Shown here piece after piece: positions 1 to 7,777 of a stretch of 64,000 nt of DNA; within the stretch, counting starts at the first letter, position 1; each line of letters starts with the position of its first letter. The DNA is from Dyadobacter luteus (GTDB taxonomy: Bacteria; Bacteroidota; Bacteroidia; Cytophagales; Spirosomataceae), in contig NZ_QNUL01000005.1 in assembly GCF_003383615.1 (NCBI RefSeq), positions 62,001-126,000 on the forward strand, written 5' to 3'. Under the pieces are notes generated by a model. It saw nothing but the letters and a program-made list of their open reading frames with translations, was not told the DNA's origin and ran no database searches. A program made the translations under genes and the position numbers.

Positions 1-2
1 TT

Positions 3-260
3 TCGGAAGAAAGTCAGGGTTATCTAAAAGCAAAAAGCGACAGGATTCGGAAAGTACAACAGGATGCGCTTGAAGAGGGTGCCTGGATACAGTTTCTGGT
101 TACGCTGAAATTCTGGATTGATGATGAATCGCTGGGTTTTGAGAAAACGGATCTGTTTATAGAGAAGTCGATCAGAGCTACTTTTGATCTCATAGACACC
201 ACACCGTTGGAAAGTGTGATAGATTTCGGTAAATTTTTGATTAAAGAAAAACTGAAGTAG
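3..260 (+). CDS. TetR-family regulator, C-terminal part (5' end outside window)
   Basis: An open frame enters from the left edge and ends at TAG 258-260, giving 85 residues. They are rich in alternating hydrophobic and charged positions, with segments WIQFLVTLKFWIDD and PLESVIDFGKFLIKEKLK, as in the all-helical ligand-binding/dimerisation domain of TetR-type repressors. The DNA-binding half is missing, so the family call rests on the helical pattern and on my recollection that Bacteroidota often place a TetR gene directly before an ABC1-kinase gene. Only one base separates its stop from the next start codon, so the two are almost certainly co-transcribed. It could be another helical protein. 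Confidence 0.5.
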   Translation, partial: SEESQGYLKAKSDRIRKVQQDALEEGAWIQFLVTLKFWIDDESLGFEKTDLFIEKSIRATFDLIDTTPLESVIDFGKFLIKEKLK

Positions 261-261
261 G

Positions 262-1554
262 ATGGAGACTATTGACAGAATCCCTACTTCTAAGATACAA
301 CGTGCCAGCAAACTGATTACGACAGGTGTTAAGATCGGGGGGAATTATTTAAAATATTACGGTGAAAAAATCACGAATCCTGAGGCTGCAAGAGACAATC
401 TGAACGCCAATAATGCTGAGGATATATATGACAGTCTGAAAAACCTGAAAGGCAGCGCGCTCAAATTTGCGCAAATGCTGAGTATGGAAAAGAATTTTTT
501 GCCTCAGGCATATGTGGAAAAATTCTCATTGTCGCAGTTTTCTGTGCCGCCGCTTTCCGCTCCTCTGGTGATCAAAACTTTCAGGAGATATTTTGGGAAA
601 TCACCTCAGGAAATGTTTGATACTTTCGATGCGCAGGCGATCAATGCAGCGAGTATCGGACAGGTGCATAAAGCCACGGCTGGCGGCAAACAACTTGCCG
701 TGAAAATACAATATCCCGGTGTGGCTGAAAGTATATCATCTGATCTGGCATTGGTGAAACCTATTGCTATGTCGATGTTTAATATTCAGGCAAAGGATTC
801 GGATAAATATTTCAAGGAGGTTGAAACCAAACTTTTTGAAGAAACAGATTACCGGCTGGAGCTGGCTCAAAGTAATGAAATTGCTGCTGCCTGTGCGCAT
901 ATCCCTAATTTGCTTTTCCCGAAATATTATGCTGAATACTCCTGTGAACGTGTGCTGACGATGGACTGGATGACAGGTAAACATTTATCTGAATGGTGTA
1001 AAGCGGGTTTTTCTCAGGAGTCGGCGAACAAAGTCGGACAGGCACTTTGGGATTTTTATATGTATCAGGTGCATCAGTTGAAAAAGGTACATGCTGACCC
1101 GCACCCTGGCAATTTTCTGGTGGACAGCAATGAAAACCTGATCGCTATAGATTTCGGTTGTATGAAGGTCATTCCGGATTCATTTTACAATCCTTATTTT
1201 GAACTGGCGGAAAGAGCAAAGCTGGATAATCCTGAAATTTATAAACAGAAGCTTTTTGAACTCGAAATGTTGTCCGACAAAGACACACCTGAGGAGACTA
1301 TCTATTTTTCGGGTCTGTTTTACGACGTGATATCGTTGTTGACTTTGCCGTTTCAATCTCCGACTTTCGATTTCGCCGATGAAAGTTTTTTTGCCAGACT
1401 GGCTGAATTGGGGGAGCGATATGCGAATGATAAGGAGCTCAAAAAGATGAATGTGAACCGTGGTTCGAAACATTTTATCTATATAAACAGAACGTTTTTT
1501 GGATTGTATAGCCTTTTACACGACCTGAAAGCTAAGATTAATACCGGTTATTAA
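262..1554 (+). CDS. ABC1/UbiB (AarF)-family atypical kinase
   Basis: 430 residues, full length for the family. Visible motifs: a KxGQ-like segment LKFAQMLSME (about 67-76), the alanine-rich loop NAASIGQVH (128-136), the invariant lysine in LAVKIQYPGV (K148), the catalytic segment HADPHPGNF (about 277-285) and the DFG metal-binding motif. Relatives (UbiB, COQ8) are atypical kinases/ATPases supporting isoprenoid-quinone biosynthesis; in a menaquinone-using bacterium the exact role is unknown. The KxGQ glycine is alanine here (K-F-A-Q), and the loop begins N-A-A-S where COQ8 has A-A-A-S. It follows the TetR-type gene by one base and ends in a strong terminator, so the pair forms a two-gene unit. 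Confidence 0.85.
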   Translation: METIDRIPTSKIQRASKLITTGVKIGGNYLKYYGEKITNPEAARDNLNANNAEDIYDSLKNLKGSALKFAQMLSMEKNFLPQAYVEKFSLSQFSVPPLSAPLVIKTFRRYFGKSPQEMFDTFDAQAINAASIGQVHKATAGGKQLAVKIQYPGVAESISSDLALVKPIAMSMFNIQAKDSDKYFKEVETKLFEETDYRLELAQSNEIAAACAHIPNLLFPKYYAEYSCERVLTMDWMTGKHLSEWCKAGFSQESANKVGQALWDFYMYQVHQLKKVHADPHPGNFLVDSNENLIAIDFGCMKVIPDSFYNPYFELAERAKLDNPEIYKQKLFELEMLSDKDTPEETIYFSGLFYDVISLLTLPFQSPTFDFADESFFARLAELGERYANDKELKKMNVNRGSKHFIYINRTFFGLYSLLHDLKAKINTGY

Positions 1555-1577
1555 ATCGGGAAGTTGATATTGAGGTG

Positions 1578-1616
1578 AAAACGCCGGACAGCTGTAAAGT
1601 GGTCCGGCGTTTTTTT
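1578..1616 (+). terminator. Rho-independent terminator after the AarF-like gene
   Basis: AAAACGCCGGAC (1578-1589) pairs perfectly with GTCCGGCGTTTT (1602-1613) around a 12-base loop, followed by a run of T. It closes the TetR/AarF transcription unit. Confidence 0.9.
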
Positions 1617-1636
1617 GTAATAAATTTTTCCGAATG

Positions 1637-1668
1637 GTTACAACCTTTTTTGCAACATGGTGTCTTAT
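1637..1668 (+). promoter_or_regulatory. Possible ECF-sigma-type promoter
   Basis: GTTACAACC (1637-1645), then TTTTTTGCAACATG, then GTGTCTTAT (1660-1668). This resembles extracytoplasmic-function sigma promoters (AAC at -35, GTC at -10, about 16 bases apart). It overlaps the most upstream ATG of the next gene (1657), so if real, translation must begin at a later ATG (1687 or 1690). The resemblance is from memory; no motif search was done. Confidence 0.35.
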
Positions 1669-1689
1669 ATGAAACTCATACTCAACATG

Positions 1690-2229
1690 ATGAAAACACT
1701 ACCGCACTTATTACTTACGCTACTTATTTTGTCATCTTGTATGACATCTCCCGACGAAACCCCGGTTAACGGAGAGCTGTTTCAGGGACTGGGTTACAAG
1801 CCCATTTATGCCACCGGCGCTGAACTTAAAAACGTCAATATAACTACTTCGGAGGCGCTTCGGTCTCCCGGCAAAATTTACATTCTTGACCGTTATCTAT
1901 TTGTGAATGAAATGGGAAAAGGTGTCCATATTATTGATAATTCTGATCCCAAAAACCCGAAGAATCTGTCATTTATATCGATTTTGGGTAACTACGATAT
2001 CGCTGCCAAAGGAACTTGGCTTTATGCGGATAATGCAACAGATCTGCTCGTTTTTGATATTAGTAATCCCGTAGAGCCGAAACTCAGCAAGCGTATAGCC
2101 AATGCTATTCCTATGCACAATTACCCTCCTTTTCAGAATGTCTATTTCGAATGTGTTGATAATAAGAAAGGGACCATTGTAGGCTGGGAGAAAGTAACCA
2201 TGGCCGCTAAGCCTAATTGTTTCAGATAG
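1690..2229 (+). CDS. LVIVD-repeat lipoprotein (N-terminal-type half)
   Basis: 179 residues from the chosen ATG; in-frame ATGs also lie at 1657, 1669 and 1687. The 1690 start gives a compact lipoprotein signal MKTLPHLLLTLLILSSC with the lipidated cysteine at 17, and fits the putative promoter just upstream. The body has beta-strand repeats of the LVIVD type, such as RYLFVNEMGKGVHIIDNSDP and TDLLVFDISNPVEPK, expected to form part of a beta-propeller on the cell surface or periplasmic face. No enzymatic motif is visible. The next gene starts 32 bases after its stop and carries more of the same repeats, so the two may be halves of a protein that is one chain in relatives. Confidence 0.7.
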   Translation: MKTLPHLLLTLLILSSCMTSPDETPVNGELFQGLGYKPIYATGAELKNVNITTSEALRSPGKIYILDRYLFVNEMGKGVHIIDNSDPKNPKNLSFISILGNYDIAAKGTWLYADNATDLLVFDISNPVEPKLSKRIANAIPMHNYPPFQNVYFECVDNKKGTIVGWEKVTMAAKPNCFR

Positions 2230-2261
2230 TCTCAACATCATTTACCGATATCCTGACAGAC

Positions 2262-3026
2262 ATGAAAAATAAATTTACTAAACCAGCCGGAGCGGCCTTG
2301 CTTGCTACTCTGTTCTTCTTTTGGGGTTGTGCTGAAAATTCTTCCAAGTCAGAAATGAGTCCTCAAAGTGGCTTAGGCGGATCTATGGCTCGCTTTGCTA
2401 TAACAGGCAATACACTTTATCTCGTATCCAAAGAAACGCTGGAAGTGTACGACATTACCGATGGTGCTAATCCGGTGAAGGCAACTTCAAAAAATATGGG
2501 AATGGGTATAGAAACGATATTTCCATATCAGAACCATTTGTTCATTGGTGCTAATGACGGCATGTATATATACAATAATCAGTCTCCTCAAAATCCGGCA
2601 TTACTCTCAAAATACACGCATATTCAGTCGTGTGACCCTGTAGTGGTGCAGGAAAAATATGCTTATGTAACCCTACGTGGCGGCGTTGCTTGCCGTAACT
2701 GGTTTTCTCAGAGTAGTTTGGATATCATAGATGTCAGTAATCCTTCTAATCCTGTTATTGTCAGATCTCAGCCAATGTTATCACCTTACGGACTTGGTGT
2801 TTCCGGTAATCGTCTGTTCGTTTGTGAGGGCGATAACGGATTTAAAATTCTTGATATCTCAGATCCGACACTTGCAATAGAGAAATTTCATTTGAAAGAT
2901 CTGACTTCTTATGATGTTATTGTGAGAAACAACCGACTCATTGTAACAGGAAATAAAGGTCTGTATCAATACCAATATGACGATCAGGATCAGGTTGAAC
3001 TGTTGAGTAAAATACCTGTTTTATGA
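2262..3026 (+). CDS. LVIVD-repeat lipoprotein (propeller-like)
   Basis: 254 residues from ATG 2262. The open frame extends 45 bases further to a TTG, but starting at 2262 gives a standard lipoprotein signal ending AALLATLFFFWGC (Cys22). At least five LVIVD-type blades follow: NTLYLVSKETLEVYDITD, NHLFIGANDGMYIYNN, LDIIDVSNPSNPV, NRLFVCEGDNGFKILDISDP and NRLIVTGNKGLYQYQYD. Such repeats form surface beta-propellers of unknown ligand in Bacteroidota. The stop overlaps the next start (ATGA, 3023-3026), which implies translational coupling. No catalytic residues can be assigned. Confidence 0.8.
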   Translation: MKNKFTKPAGAALLATLFFFWGCAENSSKSEMSPQSGLGGSMARFAITGNTLYLVSKETLEVYDITDGANPVKATSKNMGMGIETIFPYQNHLFIGANDGMYIYNNQSPQNPALLSKYTHIQSCDPVVVQEKYAYVTLRGGVACRNWFSQSSLDIIDVSNPSNPVIVRSQPMLSPYGLGVSGNRLFVCEGDNGFKILDISDPTLAIEKFHLKDLTSYDVIVRNNRLIVTGNKGLYQYQYDDQDQVELLSKIPVL

Positions 3027-3715
3027 GATTGAGTATAATTGTTGTTTTGTTGGGTTTGCTGGTTCATCAGTCCTCTGTTGCGCAGATCGATCCTGAGCAA
3101 TCGAGAAAACACGTGATTCTCAAATGGTCACCTCTTAGTTTGTATGATTTTGATAATACATTTCAGCTGGGCGTGGAGGTGCCGTTACCTGATTCCAGAT
3201 TTACAATACAGCAGGATATTGGCTACGGGCAAGGTAACTTCAACGTTTGGTATATGGGAAGAAATAGTAACCGTCCCGATAAGAGTACCATTAAAGCCAG
3301 AACGCAGTTTCGTTTTTACTTTCTGGAGCGGCCGAGATTCAGGGCCTATGTGGCTGGGGAATATCTTTACAAGAGAGTCGTGAACCGAAAACAGGACTGG
3401 ATAGGACGCGACTGTGCGGTATCCGGAGGTTGCTCTTTTTTTGAGAATATGTACGTCAGACAAGGAAGGTTTGTAAATGCACTGCATGCAAAAGCAGGCT
3501 GGCATTTCTATTTCTCTAATCGTATCAGCCTGGACGTATTTACAGGTTTTGGTTTACGCCGGATAGAGATGAGAATGATTACGCCTGGCGTGCAAAATAT
3601 CAATTTGGATAGAGCCTGGTGGCTTGGAAACAGTGCCTTTAACAACCCTGAAGTTATCCCAAGTCTTGCGGTGGGATTTCATTTAGGTGTTGCATTGGGG
3701 AAATTTGATAAGTGA
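3023..3715 (+). CDS. Outer-membrane beta-barrel protein (DUF3575-like)
   Basis: 230 residues. A Sec signal peptide MRLSIIVVLLGLLVHQSSVAQ is followed by alternating-hydrophobicity strands (FQLGVEVPL, RFTIQQDIGYG, RTQFRFYFL, FRAYVAGEYLYKR, LHAKAGWHFYF, ISLDVFTGFGLRR), ending in LAVGFHLGVALGKFDK. The pattern is that of a small 8-10-strand barrel of the DUF3575 kind. Its start overlaps the LVIVD lipoprotein stop by four bases, so the three genes form one operon: two surface lipoproteins and an outer-membrane partner. Function unknown. Confidence 0.65.
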   Translation: MRLSIIVVLLGLLVHQSSVAQIDPEQSRKHVILKWSPLSLYDFDNTFQLGVEVPLPDSRFTIQQDIGYGQGNFNVWYMGRNSNRPDKSTIKARTQFRFYFLERPRFRAYVAGEYLYKRVVNRKQDWIGRDCAVSGGCSFFENMYVRQGRFVNALHAKAGWHFYFSNRISLDVFTGFGLRRIEMRMITPGVQNINLDRAWWLGNSAFNNPEVIPSLAVGFHLGVALGKFDK

Positions 3716-3727
3716 TTGCAGGATCCG

Positions 3728-4840
3728 TCAGCCGGGGTCTCGTACATCATCTTCTTTTATTGTTTTAAACAAATTACGTTTCGCTTGCTCAGGCGTTTGG
3801 TCACCCAGAAGTATACCCCATGGTTTCAGTCCATCAATACGGTCGAAAACAACTTTGAGAATTGCTATGGCAGGAATAGAAAGAAACATACCTGAGATGC
3901 CTGCCAGTGCTCCGCCGATAAGCACACCCACAATGGAGACAAGTGCGTTAATTCTCACTTTGGAACCTACAACAAGCGGCACCAGAACATTGTTATCAAT
4001 AAACTGAACAGCCAGAAACACACCCACAACGCCGGCCAATGTGTATCCGTCAGGATGGTTGATAAACGTAACCATCACAGCCAACACAGTAGCAACCAGC
4101 CCGCCTATGTAGGGAACCAGATTAAGAATAGCTGCCATGACACCCAGTAGAATCGCGTATTGCACATTCAGGATTAATAAACCGATACAATTCATTACAG
4201 CCACCGCGCCGGTTTCCAGCATGAGCCCTACCATGTAGCTCTGGATAATGGACTTAATTTCTCCGACAATATCCATCACTTGTTCTTTATATTTATCGGC
4301 AAAAAGAACCACCATGAAATGCAGTAACATGGCTCTGTAATACAGAAACAGGAATACGTAAATCGGAATAAGAATGAGTGAACCCAGCGGCCCCGTGACA
4401 ATTCCCAGTGTTTCTGCGCTCTGAAAGTTTTCCAGTGTTTGTGTTTGCGCTTTTTTGAGATATTGATCTTGTTGTCTGTAACTGACGCTGTATTCGCGGC
4501 GTATCCATCTCCTGATGTCACGGTAAGCGTCGTTGATGTTTCGTTTCAATTTAGGCCATTCGTCCGAGAAATCGGATATCTGCATGGAAATCAAGATGGT
4601 GATACCGGCCAATACCAGTACAGCTAACGTTACAGCTATACTGATTGCAAGCACTTTGGGAATCCCGAGCCTTAGCAGCCAATTTTCAATCGGACGTAGC
4701 AGTACTGCCAGCAACACCGCCATGGCAAGCGGGACAATGATATCCTGGCCCAAATAGATGCCCAGCGTAATGAGTGCAATGGCAATAAGGCAATGGGAAA
4801 GCTTATGGTAAAATGGTTTTACGGGTAAAGGTGCATTCAT
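3728..4840 (-). CDS. AI-2E family (UPF0118/PerM-type) membrane permease
   Basis: 370 residues. Hydrophobic segments pair near the N-terminus (HCLIAIALITLGIYLGQDI; LAMAVLLAVLLRPIENWLL), then a soluble amphipathic stretch (about 90-150), then a C-terminal block of helices containing VPYIGGLVATVLAVMVTF and FIDNNVLVPLVVGSKVRINAL, the signature region of the family. Members include TqsA and proposed Na+/H+ exchangers or permeases, so the substrate cannot be predicted. It converges on the beta-barrel gene to the left (12-base gap) and stands alone on its strand. Confidence 0.85.
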   Translation of the reverse strand: MNAPLPVKPFYHKLSHCLIAIALITLGIYLGQDIIVPLAMAVLLAVLLRPIENWLLRLGIPKVLAISIAVTLAVLVLAGITILISMQISDFSDEWPKLKRNINDAYRDIRRWIRREYSVSYRQQDQYLKKAQTQTLENFQSAETLGIVTGPLGSLILIPIYVFLFLYYRAMLLHFMVVLFADKYKEQVMDIVGEIKSIIQSYMVGLMLETGAVAVMNCIGLLILNVQYAILLGVMAAILNLVPYIGGLVATVLAVMVTFINHPDGYTLAGVVGVFLAVQFIDNNVLVPLVVGSKVRINALVSIVGVLIGGALAGISGMFLSIPAIAILKVVFDRIDGLKPWGILLGDQTPEQAKRNLFKTIKEDDVRDPG

Positions 4841-4920
4841 TGTTCTTTCCGGATCTTTAGAGGAATAACTGGTTGCAGGGCTAATTCTACTCTCCGATCA
4901 ATTTCGGTAAAGATCAACAA

Positions 4921-4950
4921 TAAAAAAAGCGCGAAAGTGAATCCGCGCTT
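4921..4950 (-). terminator. Terminator for the DUF72 gene
   Basis: AAGCGCG (4927-4933) pairs with CGCGCTT (4944-4950). Read on the minus strand, the stem is followed by a run of T. It lies 14 bases beyond the stop of the DUF72 gene. Confidence 0.75.
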
Positions 4951-4964
4951 ATCATATGAGATTT

Positions 4965-5858
4965 CTAGAATAAATTGGTTTGACCACTACCGGGTTTATC
5001 TGGTGTTAATGGAATTTTCAGATCTGTACCAAGTTCATCATTCATTCTTTTGATCAGGTGAGCAGAAAGCAATGGAGATGCTTCCTCATGATTCTGATGA
5101 ACAAAGAAGTAAATGTTTTCAATTCCTTCTTCAATCCATAATTTGAGTCTGTCGAACCAGTCATCCAGGCGGGTATAATCTGAATCCGCATTGGCGCCAT
5201 TATAGCGTACAAAAGCAGTGGGGGTTGTCAACCGCATGTGCAACAAATCACGTCTTCCCGCAGAATCAGTGATAATATGCGCTATATTTTTCTTTTCAAG
5301 AAGTTCGTACAAGTCATCGGAATTCCATTTGCCATTGTACCATTCTGTGTGGCGCAATTCCAGGGCAAGCGGGAATCCGGATGGCCATGCTTCCAGATAA
5401 TCACGTAGTATTTCCCAATTTTTGGGCCCGAAATTGTCAGGCATCTGAAGAAAAAGCATGCCCAACTTCTCCTGAAGATGTGCGATTCCATCCAGATATA
5501 CATCCGTAGGCTCTTTGGCATCTTTTAACCTTTTCCAGTGACTGATTCCCTGATGCAGTTTTGGGAAAAACCTGAAATGCTCTGGTGTTTTATTGAACCA
5601 GCCCTCTATCGTTTCTATAGGAAAATTGTTGTAGAATGTGGCATTCAGTTCAATGCTATTGAACTGGGTAGAATAATATGCCAATTCATCTTTGGTACCT
5701 TTTGGATAAAAACTTTTAAGATCAGCCTTGTTCCATTTGGCACATCCGATATAGATATTCGGCTTGCCTTTTGTACCCAAAACCTTCGACGTGTCGGCAT
5801 GGTCTGCCGGAAGTGTAAAATCTATATCTTCTGGATTGTCAACCTTTCCGAATTTCAT
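4965..5858 (-). CDS. DUF72 (YecE-like) TIM-barrel protein
   Basis: 297 residues, the usual DUF72 length. Typical segments are IYIGCAKWNKADLKSFYP near residue 35, FNSIELNATFYNNFP (about 66-80), LGMLFLQMPDNFGP, FPLALELRHTEWYN and YFFVHQNHEEASPLLS near the C-terminus. The family has a TIM-barrel-like fold and no settled biochemical function. A terminator lies downstream, and the upstream gap holds short repeats, so it looks monocistronic. Confidence 0.85.
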   Translation of the reverse strand: MKFGKVDNPEDIDFTLPADHADTSKVLGTKGKPNIYIGCAKWNKADLKSFYPKGTKDELAYYSTQFNSIELNATFYNNFPIETIEGWFNKTPEHFRFFPKLHQGISHWKRLKDAKEPTDVYLDGIAHLQEKLGMLFLQMPDNFGPKNWEILRDYLEAWPSGFPLALELRHTEWYNGKWNSDDLYELLEKKNIAHIITDSAGRRDLLHMRLTTPTAFVRYNGANADSDYTRLDDWFDRLKLWIEEGIENIYFFVHQNHEEASPLLSAHLIKRMNDELGTDLKIPLTPDKPGSGQTNLF

Positions 5859-5888
5859 GGTAGTGGCGTTTGATAAGTTTAAATATTT

Positions 5889-5970
5889 AACACAGAGTTA
5901 CAGGAGTTTGACACAGAGTTAAAGATTAAACTCAGTGTACTCTGTGTTACACTTTGTTAGCTCTGTGTTG
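5889..5970. repeat. Short ACACAGAGTTA repeats, two direct and two inverted
   Basis: AACACAGAGTTA (5889-5900) and GACACAGAGTTA (5910-5921) face TACTCTGTGTTA (5938-5949) and TAGCTCTGTGTTG (5958-5970), making a cruciform-capable cluster in the 117-base gap between the DUF72 and cupin genes. It could be a terminator-like structure for the cupin gene or a small repeat family; no T-run follows on either strand. Confidence 0.6.
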
Positions 5971-5975
5971 AAAAA

Positions 5976-6491
5976 CTATCTTCCAAAATCGTCCTGAACG
6001 CGCACGATATCATCTTCATCAGATGGGTGAGAAGGATCCGTATGTTGCCATATTTCAGCAACGAAACCCCATTCATCCACACCTACCAGACGATGACGTT
6101 CGCCTTTTTTCAGATCAACAACTGTACCGATCGGTAATTGACGAAGTTCTGTTTCTTCATCCGTATCGCTGATCACGATGCCTGCATTGCCTCCGATTAC
6201 TTTCCATATTTCGGCACGGCGGTGATGGTATTGCCACGACAAACGCTTATTGGGAGCTACAACAAGGATTTTCGGGCTCAATTTTTCATATCCTGCAAAG
6301 TCTTCCAGGGAAAGATGAGGAAAGAAAGTTGAGATAAACTTGGGTGCTTCTTTTTCTTCCAGAACGAAGAAGCCACCCCATGGACGGGAATGATCCTGGC
6401 TCACAACTGTGAAGCCTTGTTCTGCAATAAACTGTGCTACTTTTTCGAAAACAACGTCTTTATCCGCCGCTGCTGAGAATGATTGAATCAT
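5976..6491 (-). CDS. Cupin protein, type II phosphomannose-isomerase-like
   Basis: 171 residues, no signal peptide. The segment HSRPWGGFFVL (about 34-44) is like the RPWG motif of type II mannose-6-phosphate isomerases, and the cupin core carries likely metal ligands in WQYHHRRAEIWKVIGG and GERHRLVG. The tail WGFVAEIWQHTDPSHPSDEDDIVRVQDDFGR also matches that family (AEIW...EDDIVR...DDFGR). It lacks the nucleotidyltransferase half of bifunctional GMP/PMI enzymes, so it is a stand-alone cupin isomerase-like protein; homologues are often labelled phosphoheptose or mannose-6-phosphate isomerase. The substrate is not proven. Confidence 0.75.
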   Translation of the reverse strand: MIQSFSAAADKDVVFEKVAQFIAEQGFTVVSQDHSRPWGGFFVLEEKEAPKFISTFFPHLSLEDFAGYEKLSPKILVVAPNKRLSWQYHHRRAEIWKVIGGNAGIVISDTDEETELRQLPIGTVVDLKKGERHRLVGVDEWGFVAEIWQHTDPSHPSDEDDIVRVQDDFGR

Positions 6492-6539
6492 GCTGAGTGT
6501 TTTAAATCGGGTTGAGATTCAAAATTAGGATAAAATACA

Positions 6540-6570
6540 AAAAGATGCCCCGAATTGCAGAGCATCTTTT
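6540..6570 (-). terminator. Terminator downstream of ilvE
   Basis: AAAAGATGC (6540-6548) pairs with GCATCTTTT (6562-6570). Both ends are A/T-rich, so it can work in both directions; it lies 29 bases past the ilvE stop on the minus strand. Confidence 0.75.
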
Positions 6571-6599
6571 GTATTATGATTTTTCGGTAACCGAAATGT

Positions 6600-7670
6600 C
6601 TATTGAACTTTCAATGTCCAGCCGAAAGTATCTTCCGCTGCTCCGGTGCGTACCTCAGTAAGGTATTTCTTCACTTTGGCTACAAAGGAGTCTTCTTTTA
6701 CCTCAGGTACTGTATAGTCAACGTCTTCGTATGAAATTGTAGCAAACGGAGAAATTACTACCGCTGTACCTGCTCCAAACGCAGCTTCCAGACTTCCGTC
6801 TTTCAGTGCATCAATGATTTCTTTAACGCTGATTCTTCTCTCTTCAACAGGAACTCCCCAGTGCTGGGCAATTGCAACAATACTTTTACGGGTAATTCCG
6901 TCAAGTGTAGTTTCAGATACGTAAGGCGTCACCAGTTTTCCGTCGATCATGAACATAATGTTCATCGTTCCTGATTCTTCAATGTAAGCATGCTCGCGTG
7001 CATCTGTCCAGATCAGCTGATCGTAGCCCTCCTGCTGAGCCAGTTTGGCCGGATACAAAGATCCGGCATAGTTACCGGCGCACTTGGTTCCGCCCACGCC
7101 ACCTTCGGCAGCACGGATATATTTTGTCTCTACTTTCACACGCGGAGGTTTCGCATAATACGAGCCAACCGGACTTGTGAAAATAATAAAGTAGTAAGAA
7201 TCAGATGGTTTTACACCAATGTAAGGATCCGTGGCAAACATATAAGGACGGATATACAGCGAGCATCCGTCTTGAGAAGGTACCCAGCCTGCATCCAGTT
7301 TAAGCAATTCGTTCAAGCCGCCCATGAAGATATCTTCAGGGATTGTGGGCATGCAAAGTCTTTCAGCTGATTTGTTCAGCCTTTTCCAGTTATCGATAGC
7401 ACGGAAAGTAAGTACGTCACCCGCTTCGTTCTTATATGCCTTCATTCCTTCAAAAATAGCCTGTCCGTAGTGCAGAGCTGCTGTAGCAGGGCTTAGAGAA
7501 AGATCTCCGTAAGGGACGACGCGTGAATCGTGCCACTGGCCATCACGGTATTCAGAAATGAACATGTGGTCGGAAATGTTCCGGCCAAAAACAAGGTTGT
7601 TGAAATCAACCTCATGCAAGCGTGAATTACTTGTCTGCTGGATCTCGATTTGCAAGGTGTCGGCTGTCAT
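6600..7670 (-). CDS. ilvE: Branched-chain amino acid aminotransferase
   Basis: 356 residues, matching the long (BCAT type II, eukaryote-like) class. It catalyses the last step of leucine, isoleucine and valine synthesis and the first of their breakdown, with PLP and 2-oxoglutarate/glutamate. Visible motifs are GDLSLSPATAALHYGQAIFEGMKAY cut as usual for class IV folds, the PLP-lysine region GGVGGTKCAGNYAGSLYPAK, the IEESGTMNIMF segment and AAFGAGTAVVISPF near the C-terminus. Cytosolic. It stands alone, with a terminator downstream; no other branched-chain biosynthesis gene is in the window. Confidence 0.93.
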   Translation of the reverse strand: MTADTLQIEIQQTSNSRLHEVDFNNLVFGRNISDHMFISEYRDGQWHDSRVVPYGDLSLSPATAALHYGQAIFEGMKAYKNEAGDVLTFRAIDNWKRLNKSAERLCMPTIPEDIFMGGLNELLKLDAGWVPSQDGCSLYIRPYMFATDPYIGVKPSDSYYFIIFTSPVGSYYAKPPRVKVETKYIRAAEGGVGGTKCAGNYAGSLYPAKLAQQEGYDQLIWTDAREHAYIEESGTMNIMFMIDGKLVTPYVSETTLDGITRKSIVAIAQHWGVPVEERRISVKEIIDALKDGSLEAAFGAGTAVVISPFATISYEDVDYTVPEVKEDSFVAKVKKYLTEVRTGAAEDTFGWTLKVQ

Positions 7671-7777
7671 GATGCCTGTGTGTTTACTTATAAATTGGAT
7701 TGATGTTGCTCCCGAAAGAGTCTTGCAATTTAAAGAAATTATGTCAGGAAAGTAAAGATATTTAGTATAACAATTAA

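Noticed and set aside
2217..2261. Upstream extension of the second LVIVD gene to a TTG at 2217
   Set aside because: It would overlap the first gene's end and bury the lipoprotein signal that begins at 2262.
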